From positions 372,001 to 436,000 of the forward strand of contig CANMRM010000003.1 of NCBI GenBank assembly GCA_947500295.1: 64,000 nucleotides of DNA, written 5' to 3'. Position numbers and translations under genes: made by a program. This document shows, in pieces, positions 17,287-26,105 of this stretch; within the stretch, counting starts at the first letter, position 1, and every line of letters begins with the position of its first letter. This DNA is from an uncultured Kordiimonas sp. (lineage in GTDB: Bacteria; Pseudomonadota; Alphaproteobacteria; Sphingomonadales; Kordiimonadaceae). A model generated the notes under the pieces. It was not told where the DNA came from. It made no database searches and saw nothing but the letters and a program-made list of their open reading frames with translations.

Positions 17287-18573
17287 CTAGTTGCCCCTGA
17301 ACTGCCGAACCCCTGCAAGGCGTCGCTTGGCTTCTTCATTGTCGGGGTCCATTTCCAGCACCCTTTTGAAGGCGGTCTCGGTTGCTTCCTTGCTGCCGTA
17401 TGCGTTCAGGATGTATCCAAGGCTCAAAAGCGCCTCGGTTGTTGGAAAGTCTGCGGCAACCCACTCCATGAGAGATAACCCCGCCTCCCGGTGACCTTTG
17501 CGCAGGAGCCCGAGAGCAATACCTTCACTTGCGCCAATAGCGCGGTCACCTGCAAAGCCGCGGTTGGTCTTTAGCCACTCGTAAGCCGTTCTCATCTCGG
17601 ATACACCACCCGCGTCAAAGGCGCGACCAAGCACCCGCCGCTCGGTTGGGGCGGTGATCTTGCGTACCGCAATCGAGCCATCTTCGCCAAAAGACATGCC
17701 ACCCCTCAGGTTGTTCACCAGAAGCTGGTCTCCAAATGCCCAGATGCCGTTGGGGAAGGATTGTTGGGCATCGGTGCCCGCCCCGTCTTGCCAACCCTGA
17801 ACACCATTGCCGGAGACGACCTGGTAACTGCCGTCCATCTGCACCATAACCACGACATGTTCCCAAAGCTTGGTCACAAACAGCACGCCGGAGGCGAAGG
17901 CAATGTGGCCATTAACATGGCCGGGCAGGGTCACGAGTTCGCTGACGTCACCATCCGGTGTGATTTTGAGCACAGCCCCATTCCCCAGGCTGACGGCGTA
18001 CAAATTGCCCTCCGGGTCGGATGTGAGGCCGTTACCCTGTGCCAGAAGATCGTGTCGGGCAAATTCGGTTGTTGTGCCGTCTTTGTGCACTTCAACAATA
18101 TTGCCCTGCATATAATTGATCGCAAACACGCGTTCGTCGCTTGTGACGGTCATGCCAACGGGGCAGCGCAGCCCTTCGGTCGCGAATGGAGACACTTCAC
18201 CTGTGCGGGTGACTTTGCTAATGCGGTGCCCCAAACATTCACCGACCAAAAGGCTGCCGTCTGGCATCACGATGATGCCAGACGATCCGTAGAAACCGTC
18301 CGCAAACTGTTCAACTGTGCCCGTGGGGGTGATGCGCCACAGCCCATTGTCCTGATTGGCGATGTAGATGTAGCCAAAGCGATCAGCAGCAATGCCGCCG
18401 ATCCGACCCGTGCCCGGAATTTTCACGCCGGTTGTCATCATGGTCTCGGTCGTAAAGCCAGACCAATCAGGCTGCGGGTCCTGAGCTGTGGCTGAAAAAC
18501 CGAAAGCGGAGAAAACTGATAGGGTAAGAATCCCGAAAACAGATTGGCGTAAGCTGCAGGAAAGCCTCATCAT
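17287..18573 (-). CDS. Secreted SMP-30/NHL-like beta-propeller with TPR tail
   Basis: A 428-residue exported protein. Signal peptide 1-30 (SATAQ), then an SMP-30/NHL-type propeller (about 45-320) with repeated GYIYIANQDNGLWRI, GSLLVGECLGHRISKV, ERVFAINYMQGNIVEV and GNLYAVSLGNGAVLKI blades, then TPR-like helices at the C-terminus (EALLSLGYILNAYGSKEATETAFKRVLEMDPDNEEAKRRL). Lactonase activity is possible but metal ligands cannot be confirmed. It is divergent from the CadC-like regulator; a tandem 17-bp repeat begins 20 bases upstream of its start, suggesting direct regulation. Confidence 0.8.
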   Translation of the reverse strand: MMRLSCSLRQSVFGILTLSVFSAFGFSATAQDPQPDWSGFTTETMMTTGVKIPGTGRIGGIAADRFGYIYIANQDNGLWRITPTGTVEQFADGFYGSSGIIVMPDGSLLVGECLGHRISKVTRTGEVSPFATEGLRCPVGMTVTSDERVFAINYMQGNIVEVHKDGTTTEFARHDLLAQGNGLTSDPEGNLYAVSLGNGAVLKITPDGDVSELVTLPGHVNGHIAFASGVLFVTKLWEHVVVMVQMDGSYQVVSGNGVQGWQDGAGTDAQQSFPNGIWAFGDQLLVNNLRGGMSFGEDGSIAVRKITAPTERRVLGRAFDAGGVSEMRTAYEWLKTNRGFAGDRAIGASEGIALGLLRKGHREAGLSLMEWVAADFPTTEALLSLGYILNAYGSKEATETAFKRVLEMDPDNEEAKRRLAGVRQFRGN

Positions 18574-18592
18574 TTGATATCCCCTTGTCGAT

Positions 18593-18626
18593 CTGAAATT
18601 ATCAGGTGGCTGAAATTGTCAGGTGG
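18593..18626. repeat. Tandem 17-bp direct repeat, candidate operator
   Basis: CTGAAATTATCAGGTGG (18593-18609) is followed immediately by CTGAAATTGTCAGGTGG (18610-18626), differing at one base. It sits just upstream of the SMP-30/TPR gene and 122 bp upstream of the CadC-like regulator. OmpR-type winged helices bind direct repeats, so the neighbour at 18748 is the natural candidate. Confidence 0.55.
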
Positions 18627-18747
18627 CACACTGCGGCACCTTGCCTGCAGCACAGATCATTGATGTGGCTTGGTGCAATTGTTAACCTCTGACTTCGTCC
18701 TGACTTATTTCTGATCGGCCTGCCGGCCGGGAGCGCGGGAGTGCAAG

Positions 18748-20193
18748 GTGGAGAATAGCGGACAAGAGGGTTATCGGTTTGGAGCGTTTTTTTTCGCGCC
18801 CGATAGCCTGGAGCTGTTTCGGGACGATGTGGTTGTTCAGTTGCCCGTGCAGTCGGCAAAAATCCTCGAAATCCTGCTTTCAAATGCGGGTGCGATGGTC
18901 AGCCGCGACACAATTCGGGAAGCGGTCTGGAGTGACCGCTATGTGGATTTTGATGCGGGCCTGAACAGCGAAATCAAGAAAATTCGCCGGGCATTGGGTG
19001 ATGACGCAGGTGACCCGGTGTTTGTGGAAACCGTGCCGCGGCGGGGGTATCGGTTCATTGCAGAACTCCAGTCTGGCTCCAGTGGGCGGGCGACGGGCAA
19101 AGTGTGGTTTATGGCGGCCGCTGTGTTTTTGATTGCAGCGCTGGGGTCTGGGGTATTTTGGATGCTCAAGGAAAACAGCACCCCCACCGTAACCGAAAGC
19201 CCCCCCTCGGCATATGCGGAGATCGGTTCGCCCGCTTATGACGCACACCTGAAAGGCCGCGTGGCGCTGCGCGCACAGGATTTTGCTGCAGCGGAACAGT
19301 ATTTTTTGTCGGCGATTGAGGCCGATCCGGGGTTTGTGCATTCCTATACCGGTCTTGCGCGCGCCGCCATTGCCCGCCGGAGTGAAGGCTGGCATCGTAT
19401 CCGACGAGCCAATGACCTGGTGGAAAAGGCCCTCGAAATCGAACCAAAACTTGTTGAAGCGCGCACGATGCTTGCAGGCATTCAGCTTTATTACGCGCGC
19501 CGACCTTCGGTCGCTGCTACTTTGCTGGAGGTCTTGATCGACGAGGGGATCGATACAGCGGATGTATTTGTCACGCAGGCCTACCAGCGGACCATTCGCG
19601 GTGATACGGACGGAGCGGTTGAAAGCGCGGAACGTGCCTACAGAAGTGATCCCATGAGCCCGACCCTGAACGCTAACTATGGCTGGATTTTCTATAAGGC
19701 GCGCCGCTACACCGATGCGGAGCGCCTGTGCAAGACCAGTCATGATTTGGCACCGGACCGGGAGTTTGCGCTTGAGTGCGTCATTCATGTCAATCATAGC
19801 CAGCAGGATTATGCTGAAGCCGCGGACTATGGTTTGCGGCTAATGGCTCTCCGCGGGGCGACGGCTCAGGAAATCGCGACGATTCGAGCTATTGATGATG
19901 CGGCAGGTAGAGAGGCCGCCTACTGGCGCTGGACAGCAAACTGGTTGGAGAACGAGGGTGCCGCATCGGTTGATGCGCTGTCGTCGCTTGGAATTGCTCA
20001 TGCGATTGTGGGTGATGGTGACGCTGCAGTGCGCATCTTTGATCAGGCGTTCGAGAAAGGCGGGGAGGCTTTTCTTGCATTTTTAGCCGTGGATCCGCGC
20101 GTCGATGCACTCAGGTCTCACCGCGAGTTTGACCGGCTCGCACAGCTCAGCCGCCAGCCGTTCGAGCCGGACCAGCTAAGGCTTTTTGATTGA
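18748..20193 (+). CDS. CadC-like membrane-tethered winged-helix regulator with TPR sensor
   Basis: A 481-residue one-component regulator. The N-terminal OmpR/CadC-type winged helix (about 8-105) has LPVQSAKILEILLSNAGAMVSRDTIREAVW and ETVPRRGYRFIAEL. One transmembrane helix follows (about 113-135, WFMAAAVFLIAALGSGVFWM). The rest is a periplasmic TPR-type helical domain (YDAHLKGRVALRAQDFAAAEQYFLSAIEADPGF and later repeats). It should sense an envelope signal and bind DNA from the membrane. The start is GTG 18748 after GGGAG. It is divergent from the SMP-30/TPR gene and overlaps the convergent gene at 20176 by 18 bp. Confidence 0.88.
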   Translation: MENSGQEGYRFGAFFFAPDSLELFRDDVVVQLPVQSAKILEILLSNAGAMVSRDTIREAVWSDRYVDFDAGLNSEIKKIRRALGDDAGDPVFVETVPRRGYRFIAELQSGSSGRATGKVWFMAAAVFLIAALGSGVFWMLKENSTPTVTESPPSAYAEIGSPAYDAHLKGRVALRAQDFAAAEQYFLSAIEADPGFVHSYTGLARAAIARRSEGWHRIRRANDLVEKALEIEPKLVEARTMLAGIQLYYARRPSVAATLLEVLIDEGIDTADVFVTQAYQRTIRGDTDGAVESAERAYRSDPMSPTLNANYGWIFYKARRYTDAERLCKTSHDLAPDREFALECVIHVNHSQQDYAEAADYGLRLMALRGATAQEIATIRAIDDAAGREAAYWRWTANWLENEGAASVDALSSLGIAHAIVGDGDAAVRIFDQAFEKGGEAFLAFLAVDPRVDALRSHREFDRLAQLSRQPFEPDQLRLFD

Positions 20194-20562
20194 CCTTTGG
20201 TGCATGAGCCAGCCAGCGCCCAGCGCGGCGATGCCCACCAGATCAAAGCGAAACACACCTGCAAGCTCGTCCGTTGTTGGCCCGATGAACAGATAGAGGC
20301 CCGCAAAACTGATCATGCTGACAAATCCGCAGATGGTGGCTGTTGGCCTGAGGGTCGGGCGAAAGGCGGCAATCAAAAGCAGGCTGCCGACAATGCCGAA
20401 CAAAACAGCGCGATGCCGGAGCAAGAGAGACAATTCGGCGTTGGCGACGTTTATGCCATAGGCAGATGCAACAATCTGGTCGCCAAACACGCCCGCCAGA
20501 GGCGCAAAATTGATCAGTCCCGCGATCAGAAAAAGCCCGGTGACAAGTCTCGAATTCATCAT
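20176..20562 (-). CDS. Small four-helix membrane protein
   Basis: A 128-residue integral membrane protein with four hydrophobic segments (LVTGLFLIAGLINF, AVLFGIVGSLLLIAAF, ICGFVSMISFAGLYLFIG, FDLVGIAALGAGWLM). RHRAVLFGIVG followed by RFDLVGI is a pattern in small uncharacterised proteobacterial membrane proteins. No function can be assigned. It lies 23 bp downstream of the serine hydrolase and is probably co-transcribed with it. Confidence 0.7.
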   Translation of the reverse strand: MMNSRLVTGLFLIAGLINFAPLAGVFGDQIVASAYGINVANAELSLLLRHRAVLFGIVGSLLLIAAFRPTLRPTATICGFVSMISFAGLYLFIGPTTDELAGVFRFDLVGIAALGAGWLMHQRSIKKP

Positions 20563-20585
20563 CAGGCTTCTCCTTTTGTGGCCTG

Positions 20586-21695
20586 CTACTCTTTGAGTAA
20601 CGCCTGAGCAAGGCTAACGGTTGCATTGGCGAGCTTATTATATCCCGAGCCGTTGTTGTTCAGAATAATAATTGTCAGCCCCCTTTCCGGGAAACGGCCG
20701 ATAATCGATGTATAGCCGTTGATGCCGCCATTGTAGGTGATGATGCGGGCGGTTGCGCCTTTATCATCAAGCGGAATAGCGCCAACCACCCAGGCAAACG
20801 GCATTTCCGGATCAAACATGATGGCTTTGCTGTCCGACGACAACAGGGCATCACCGTATAGGCCTTGGTCCCATTTCAACAGGTCCCGCGCCGTTGAATG
20901 AAGCGAACCGGTTGCCTGAAACAGGTCCATATTCACATAGCCGCTTTTGCAGTAGCGGGCGTCAGCGGGCTGACAACTGATTTCCTCACCGTTGCGCATA
21001 TAATCACTCGCGAGATGAGGAACCACCTCGCCTTCCTGATAATCACCCGTATCTGTCATGCCAAGCGGGGACAGAATGCGCTCTTCCAGAACTTCGGAAT
21101 AGGGTTTTCCCGTAGTGGTTTCCAGGATTTTGCCGAGCAGGAAATAGTTGGAATTGGAATAGCGATACTCGCTGCCTGGCTCGAAATTGAGCGGCTCCGC
21201 AGCAAAAGCGGCGATGAAGTCCTCGTCCGAGCTTGCGGATCTGAACTTGCCATCCCTCCAGCCGGGCAATTCGGCATAGTGGGGAATGCCGGACCGATTG
21301 GCGAGCATGTGCCGCACAGTGATCCGGTTTTTGTAGTCAGCTGGATACTCCGGCAAATAGGTGCCGAAAGTGGCATCAAGATCTATTTGGCCAGCTTCTA
21401 CAAGTTGCATGACCAGCACGGCGGTGAAAGATTTGGTCATCGACGCGATACGGAAGCGTGTTCCGGGAAGGTTTTCGACATTGTGTTCCCTGTTGGCAAG
21501 GCCAAAGCTCGCCAGGGCAATGGGCTGGCCATCTTTTGCCACCAAAAACGTGCCGTCTATCTCGGCCGTTTCCGCTTGTTGGGCAATGAGCGAAACCAGA
21601 CCATCCTCGGGGATGTTGAGGTCCTGGGCGCTGCTGGTCATAAGTGGAGGCAGAGCAACTGCAAAAGCTATCGCCTTTAGGGCTGTGTGGATCAT
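20586..21695 (-). CDS. Serine hydrolase, class C beta-lactamase-like
   Basis: A 369-residue exported protein of the beta-lactamase/penicillin-binding family. Signal peptide about 1-23. The SxxK motif is S85-M-T-K88, the YxN motif is Y179-S-N181, and GGINGY near the C-terminus takes the place of the KTG box, as in esterase or D-aminopeptidase relatives. This makes a peptidase or esterase role more likely than antibiotic resistance. It is upstream of a small membrane protein gene and downstream of the amidohydrolase. Confidence 0.85.
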   Translation of the reverse strand: MIHTALKAIAFAVALPPLMTSSAQDLNIPEDGLVSLIAQQAETAEIDGTFLVAKDGQPIALASFGLANREHNVENLPGTRFRIASMTKSFTAVLVMQLVEAGQIDLDATFGTYLPEYPADYKNRITVRHMLANRSGIPHYAELPGWRDGKFRSASSDEDFIAAFAAEPLNFEPGSEYRYSNSNYFLLGKILETTTGKPYSEVLEERILSPLGMTDTGDYQEGEVVPHLASDYMRNGEEISCQPADARYCKSGYVNMDLFQATGSLHSTARDLLKWDQGLYGDALLSSDSKAIMFDPEMPFAWVVGAIPLDDKGATARIITYNGGINGYTSIIGRFPERGLTIIILNNNGSGYNKLANATVSLAQALLKE

Positions 21696-21758
21696 TGGGA
21701 TTCCTCGCTGATGATTTTTTTTATAGAAGTAAGCGCGCTTGCCCGCTCTTCAATGGCA

Positions 21759-22760
21759 TCAAAGGTTATAAACTGCCTCGGCCGTTCGCCTGAACATGGC
21801 ATCCTGCTCATCCCGGCTGTAGCGGGCGGCAATTTTCTTCAGGCCGTTCCAGAGCACACGGTACCCGATTGATACGCGGTCAACGGGGAAATTGCTCTCG
21901 AACATGCAGCGGTCGGGGCCGAAACATTCGATGGTGTGATGATAGTATCCCGCCTGTGCTTCGACAAACTCGTCAGACGTGGGCGGCACGTCGCGGCCGA
22001 ACCAGCCAAACCCATTATCCGGCATGGCCAGGCCTCCAAGCTTTGCATATACATTCGGGCATTTGGCAATCGCGGCGATATCCCGTTTCCACGCCTCAAA
22101 AATCTCATCGCGCCTGCCTTCATAGGCACCAACACCAAGCGGGGTGCCGAAATGGTCGAGCACCATAACCGTGTCGGGCACAGCGGCGGCGAGGTCACGG
22201 AATTCCGAATTTTGATGATGAAAATGCCAGCTGTCGTACGTGAGGCCCCGATCTCCCAGCATTTTCATGCCTTTGCGGAAATCCGGGTCTGCAAACAGGT
22301 GTTGCGGAGCAGGTGGCGGGATCAGCAGGGCTTCGGGGTTCGGGTCCCAGGCACCTGCGTCCCTAATGCCCTTAAACAGCGTGTCTCCGGCAAGGGCGTG
22401 CTCGTCCAGCACTTCAGCAAGCCTTTTGTTGCGCAACTCCGCATGGGCCACGATGCCCGCGATAACCGACTTGCCGGCTGCCTGCGCAGACCGCGCAGCA
22501 TTGAGCGCAACAAATTCAGTTTCTCCGACCGGCTTCAGGTGGTCCGGGCCCTCCGGACGGTAGCTTGCGCCGCATTCAATAAACACGGTTTTGATGATGT
22601 TGTGTCCATCGCTCGTGTCCGCATGTAATTGCTCAAGCGTGTAAGTGAGGTTGTCCTGATCCCAAAGGTGATGATGAGGGTCAATGATCACCTGATCCGG
22701 GTTGATCACTTCTTCGTCGATTTGAGCCAGCCATGTGTCGTTTGCAAACAGGTCGGACAT
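21759..22760 (-). CDS. Amidohydrolase-2 family TIM-barrel hydrolase
   Basis: A 333-residue cytoplasmic protein of the PF04909 type. The N-terminal metal motif is IIDPHHHLWD (His29-His31), VFIECGASYR follows the first strand, VLDHFGTPLG supplies a further His, and MFESNFPVD is the late family motif with the metal-binding region. Relatives act on lactones, cyclic amides or aromatic acids; the substrate here is unknown. It starts four bases after glmS ends, on the same strand, so it is probably the last gene of a glmU-glmS transcript. Confidence 0.85.
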   Translation of the reverse strand: MSDLFANDTWLAQIDEEVINPDQVIIDPHHHLWDQDNLTYTLEQLHADTSDGHNIIKTVFIECGASYRPEGPDHLKPVGETEFVALNAARSAQAAGKSVIAGIVAHAELRNKRLAEVLDEHALAGDTLFKGIRDAGAWDPNPEALLIPPPAPQHLFADPDFRKGMKMLGDRGLTYDSWHFHHQNSEFRDLAAAVPDTVMVLDHFGTPLGVGAYEGRRDEIFEAWKRDIAAIAKCPNVYAKLGGLAMPDNGFGWFGRDVPPTSDEFVEAQAGYYHHTIECFGPDRCMFESNFPVDRVSIGYRVLWNGLKKIAARYSRDEQDAMFRRTAEAVYNL

Positions 22761-22764
22761 GTGG

Positions 22765-24582
22765 CTACTCCACTGTCACAGACTTGGCCAGGTTGCGTGG
22801 CATGTCCACATCCGTGCCTTTTTCAACCGCTGCATAATAGGAAAGCAACTGGATAGGCAGCGCATACAATATGGGGGAAATCAGGTCGCCCGCCGGTGGC
22901 ATCTCGAAATGGGCATACATGTCATCAGCAATACTGCCTTTGTTGTCTGACAGAAGAACCACCTTGCCTTTGCGTGCCATGATTTCCTGCAGGTTCGAGA
23001 CGGTTTTTTCGCTCAGGCCGCCGTCCGGCGCAATGCCAATGACCGGCACATTTTCGTCTATGAGAGCGATGGGACCATGTTTGAGTTCCCCTGCGGCATA
23101 GCCTTCCGCGTGGATGTAGCTGATTTCCTTCAGTTTAAGCGCGCCTTCCATTGCGATAGGGAAATAGATGCCGCGGCCTACAAACAATATGTCACGTGCT
23201 GTGGCGATATCGCGAGCGATAGACTCAATTTTCTCGTCATCAGACAGGATTTTTGCCATCAGGGCCGGCGCATGCTCAAGTTCCGACACATAGTTTGCCA
23301 CTGTAGCTGCGTCTATTTCGCCTTTGTCGGCGGCCAGCTGAACCGCAAAGCTGGCCAAAACTGACAGAGAGCACGTGAAAGCCTTTGTGCTTGCAACTCC
23401 CACTTCCGGGCCAGCATGGATTGGCAGAACCAGATCGCTTTCCCGCGCCATTGTTGAGCCAAGAACGTTGACAATGGAAGCGATGTGCTGACCGGCGTCT
23501 TTGGCATGTCGGAGCGCGGCAAGCGTATCCATTGTTTCGCCGGACTGGGATATGAATATCGCAAGGCCTCCGTCAACATACACAGGGTCCCGGTAGCGAA
23601 ACTCGCTGGCGATATCCACTTCGACGGGTACTCGGGCGATTTTTTCGATCCAGTAGCGGGCAACCTGCGCGGCGTAGAAGCTGGTCCCGCACGCAACGAG
23701 CGTTATCTTGGGAACATCCTTCAGGTCAAAAGGCATATCCGGTAGCCGTATGGTGCCGGCGTTGGGATCAAGGTATCGGCCAAGTGTTTGCGCAACCACG
23801 GTTGGTTGCTCGTAGATTTCCTTCTGCATGAAGTGGCGGTGGTTGCCTTTGTCGATCATCGTGGTAGCAACCTGGCTTATGCTTGTCGCCCGTTCCACCG
23901 GTGTATTTGCGCGATCAAAAACCTGAACAGAGTCGCGGGTTAGCTCAACCCAGTCACCTTCTTCAAGATAGATCAAGCGGTTGGAAAGCCCGGCCAGTGC
24001 CATAGCGTCGGAGCCCAGATAGTTTTCGCCGTCGCCAAGGCCAACAACAAGGGGGCTGCCTTCGCGAGCGCCGAACATCAGATTTTCCTTGCCGGCTACG
24101 AGAACGCAGAGGGCAAAGGCGCCCTGAAGCCGACTTAGCAGGGTCTGGAACGCCGCGCGCGGTTCGGCCCCGGTTTCCAGTTCACGTGTTAGTAATTTCG
24201 CCACCACTTCGGTGTCTGTCTCGCCTTCAAATTCAGCGCCGGACGCCGTCAATTCGTCCTTCAGTTCTTTGAAGTTTTCGATGATGCCGTTGTGAACAAT
24301 TGCAACCTTGTCAGTCATGTGAGGGTGGGCGTTGGCTTCGGTGGGCTCACCGTGGGTGGCCCATCGCGTATGGCCAATGCCGCTGTTGCCTTCAAGCGGG
24401 CTATTGGCAAGCAAGCCCGCCAGCGCATCAAGTTTTCCAGGCGCCCGCCGGCGTTCAAGGCTGCCTTTTGACAAGGTGGCGACGCCAGCACTGTCATAGC
24501 CTCTGTATTCAAGCCGCTTGAGGCTTTCCATCATGCGGGGGACCGCTGGGCTCTGGCCCACAATACCGACAATGCCACACAT
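22765..24582 (-). CDS. glmS: Glutamine--fructose-6-phosphate aminotransferase (isomerizing)
   Basis: A 605-residue enzyme making glucosamine-6-phosphate, the first step to UDP-GlcNAc for peptidoglycan and LPS. MCGIVGIVG gives the N-terminal nucleophile Cys2 of the glutaminase domain, HTRWATHGEP and AIVHNGIIEN follow. Two SIS domains contain VACGTSFYAA, ISQSGETMDTL and the closing DVDMPRNLAKSVTVE tail. Full length. Three bases separate it from glmU, indicating one operon. Confidence 0.97.
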   Translation of the reverse strand: MCGIVGIVGQSPAVPRMMESLKRLEYRGYDSAGVATLSKGSLERRRAPGKLDALAGLLANSPLEGNSGIGHTRWATHGEPTEANAHPHMTDKVAIVHNGIIENFKELKDELTASGAEFEGETDTEVVAKLLTRELETGAEPRAAFQTLLSRLQGAFALCVLVAGKENLMFGAREGSPLVVGLGDGENYLGSDAMALAGLSNRLIYLEEGDWVELTRDSVQVFDRANTPVERATSISQVATTMIDKGNHRHFMQKEIYEQPTVVAQTLGRYLDPNAGTIRLPDMPFDLKDVPKITLVACGTSFYAAQVARYWIEKIARVPVEVDIASEFRYRDPVYVDGGLAIFISQSGETMDTLAALRHAKDAGQHIASIVNVLGSTMARESDLVLPIHAGPEVGVASTKAFTCSLSVLASFAVQLAADKGEIDAATVANYVSELEHAPALMAKILSDDEKIESIARDIATARDILFVGRGIYFPIAMEGALKLKEISYIHAEGYAAGELKHGPIALIDENVPVIGIAPDGGLSEKTVSNLQEIMARKGKVVLLSDNKGSIADDMYAHFEMPPAGDLISPILYALPIQLLSYYAAVEKGTDVDMPRNLAKSVTVE

Positions 24583-24585
24583 GAC

Positions 24586-25959
24586 CTAGTCCTTCTGTTT
24601 TGCCGCTTTGGTGCGGGCTGCTTTTTCCGCCTGTTTTTCTTCCCGGAAGCTGGTGGCATACCCCTCAATGCTGCGCTGACGGGCCCGGGAAACCGCAAGG
24701 CTGTCTGCTTCAACGTCTTTCGTGATGACACTTCCTGCGCCCACGATCGCACCATCACCGACCGTGACAGGTGCAACCAGGGACGAATTAGATCCGATAA
24801 AGGCGCCGGCGCCAATGGTTGTCTGATATTTCAGGAAGCCATCATAATTGCAGGTGATGGTGCCAGCACCAATGTTGGCATTGGCGCCAATCGTTGCGTC
24901 TCCGATGTAAGTCAGGTGGCTGACCTTCACGCCCTCAGCGAGGGTCGCCTTTTTAACCTCGACAAAGTTGCCGATTTTTGCGCCGGGTCCGATGTCCGCA
25001 GCGGGCCGCAGGCGCGCGTATGGGCCAACAGCAGCACCCGCGCGCACAGTCGCTCCCTCAAGGTGAGTGAAGGCTTTGATGGTCACATTGTCTTCTACGG
25101 TTACGCCCGGACCGAACACCACATTGGGTTCGACCACAACGTCTTTGCCGAGCTTGGTGTCATGACTGAAAAACACAGTTTCAGGCGCTGTCAGGGTTAC
25201 GCCGGCGGTCATGGCTGCCGCTCGGCTTCTTTGCTGGAAAATGGTCTCTGCGACCGCTAATTCGGCGCGGCTGTTGATGCCAATCAGCTCATCTTCACCG
25301 GTTTCGACAACAGCAACAGACATGCCGTCCTTGCGAGCAATTTCGACCAGGTCGGTCAAATAATATTCCTTGGCAGCATTGTTGTTACTGAGGGAGGAAA
25401 GCCATCCCGTCGCATGTTCGCCGGAAATCAGCATCATGCCTGAGTTGCACAGCGAAATGGCACGTTCGGCTTCGCTGGCGTCCTTGAATTCTACAATGCG
25501 CTCCAGCGCGCCATCTGGTCCGGTAACCAGCCGGCCATAGGATGCAGGGTCCTTTGCCCGAAATCCAAGGACGACCAGTCCGCAATTGTCGTCGTTTTTC
25601 AGTGCATCGATCATCTGTTGCATGACGGCGGAGGATATAAAGGGCACATCGCCGTAGAGTACAAGCAGGTCGCCGCTGCACCCTTCCAGCAGTGGCATGG
25701 CTGATTGAACGGCGTGCCCGGTACCGAGTTGCTCTGCTTGTGTTGCAAACTCCACGTCAGGGAGAGCATTTTCAAGCTGTTCGCCCATCGCACCCTTCAC
25801 AATGATTGTACGGGCGGGGAGAAGCGACTGCAGGCTGGCAAGCAAGTGGCTGATCATGGGTTTGCCGGCTATCGGATGCAAAACCTTGTGAAGAGAGGAC
25901 TTCATCCGGGTGCCTTGGCCAGCGGCCAGGACCACGGCTGCAAGTTGACTATCGGCCAT
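24586..25959 (-). CDS. glmU: Bifunctional GlcN-1-P acetyltransferase / GlcNAc-1-P uridylyltransferase
   Basis: A 457-residue bifunctional enzyme producing UDP-GlcNAc. The N-terminal uridylyltransferase has VLAAGQGTRMKSSLHKVLH, QLGTGHAV and LYGDVPF. The C-terminal left-handed beta-helix has many hexapeptide repeats (IGDATIGANANIGAGTITCNYDG, IGSNSSLVAPVTVGDGAIVGAGS). The tail is Lys/Ala-rich (KAARTKAAKQ), as is usual. It heads the glmU-glmS-amidohydrolase run. Confidence 0.97.
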   Translation of the reverse strand: MADSQLAAVVLAAGQGTRMKSSLHKVLHPIAGKPMISHLLASLQSLLPARTIIVKGAMGEQLENALPDVEFATQAEQLGTGHAVQSAMPLLEGCSGDLLVLYGDVPFISSAVMQQMIDALKNDDNCGLVVLGFRAKDPASYGRLVTGPDGALERIVEFKDASEAERAISLCNSGMMLISGEHATGWLSSLSNNNAAKEYYLTDLVEIARKDGMSVAVVETGEDELIGINSRAELAVAETIFQQRSRAAAMTAGVTLTAPETVFFSHDTKLGKDVVVEPNVVFGPGVTVEDNVTIKAFTHLEGATVRAGAAVGPYARLRPAADIGPGAKIGNFVEVKKATLAEGVKVSHLTYIGDATIGANANIGAGTITCNYDGFLKYQTTIGAGAFIGSNSSLVAPVTVGDGAIVGAGSVITKDVEADSLAVSRARQRSIEGYATSFREEKQAEKAARTKAAKQKD

Positions 25960-26048
25960 ACAAGAATTCCCCTGTGGATTTCAGGCATGCGCGCTCAAGC
26001 GCCTGCGTTGCAGTAACTGACCCACCATTTGTGGTGCCAGCATACCGC

Positions 26049-26066
26049 TTTGAAATATTTTTCAAA
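26049..26066. promoter_or_regulatory. 18-bp inverted repeat upstream of glmU
   Basis: TTTGAAA (26049-26055) and TTTCAAA (26060-26066) flank TATT, a perfect dyad about 90 bp upstream of the glmU start. It is AT-rich with no following T-run, so it resembles a binding site more than a terminator for the gene ending at 26106. No regulator can be named. Confidence 0.35.
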
Positions 26067-26105
26067 CCCATTTGTGCAAACATAATCAATCTTTCCGAGA
26101 TCAAT

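Noticed and set aside
20898-21680. 260-codon open frame antisense to the serine hydrolase
   Set aside because: The opposite strand has SxxK and YxN motifs and a signal peptide; this frame has none.
20586-21695. Antibiotic-resistance beta-lactamase
   Set aside because: It has SxxK and YxN but no KTG box, and its length and context fit esterase or peptidase relatives.
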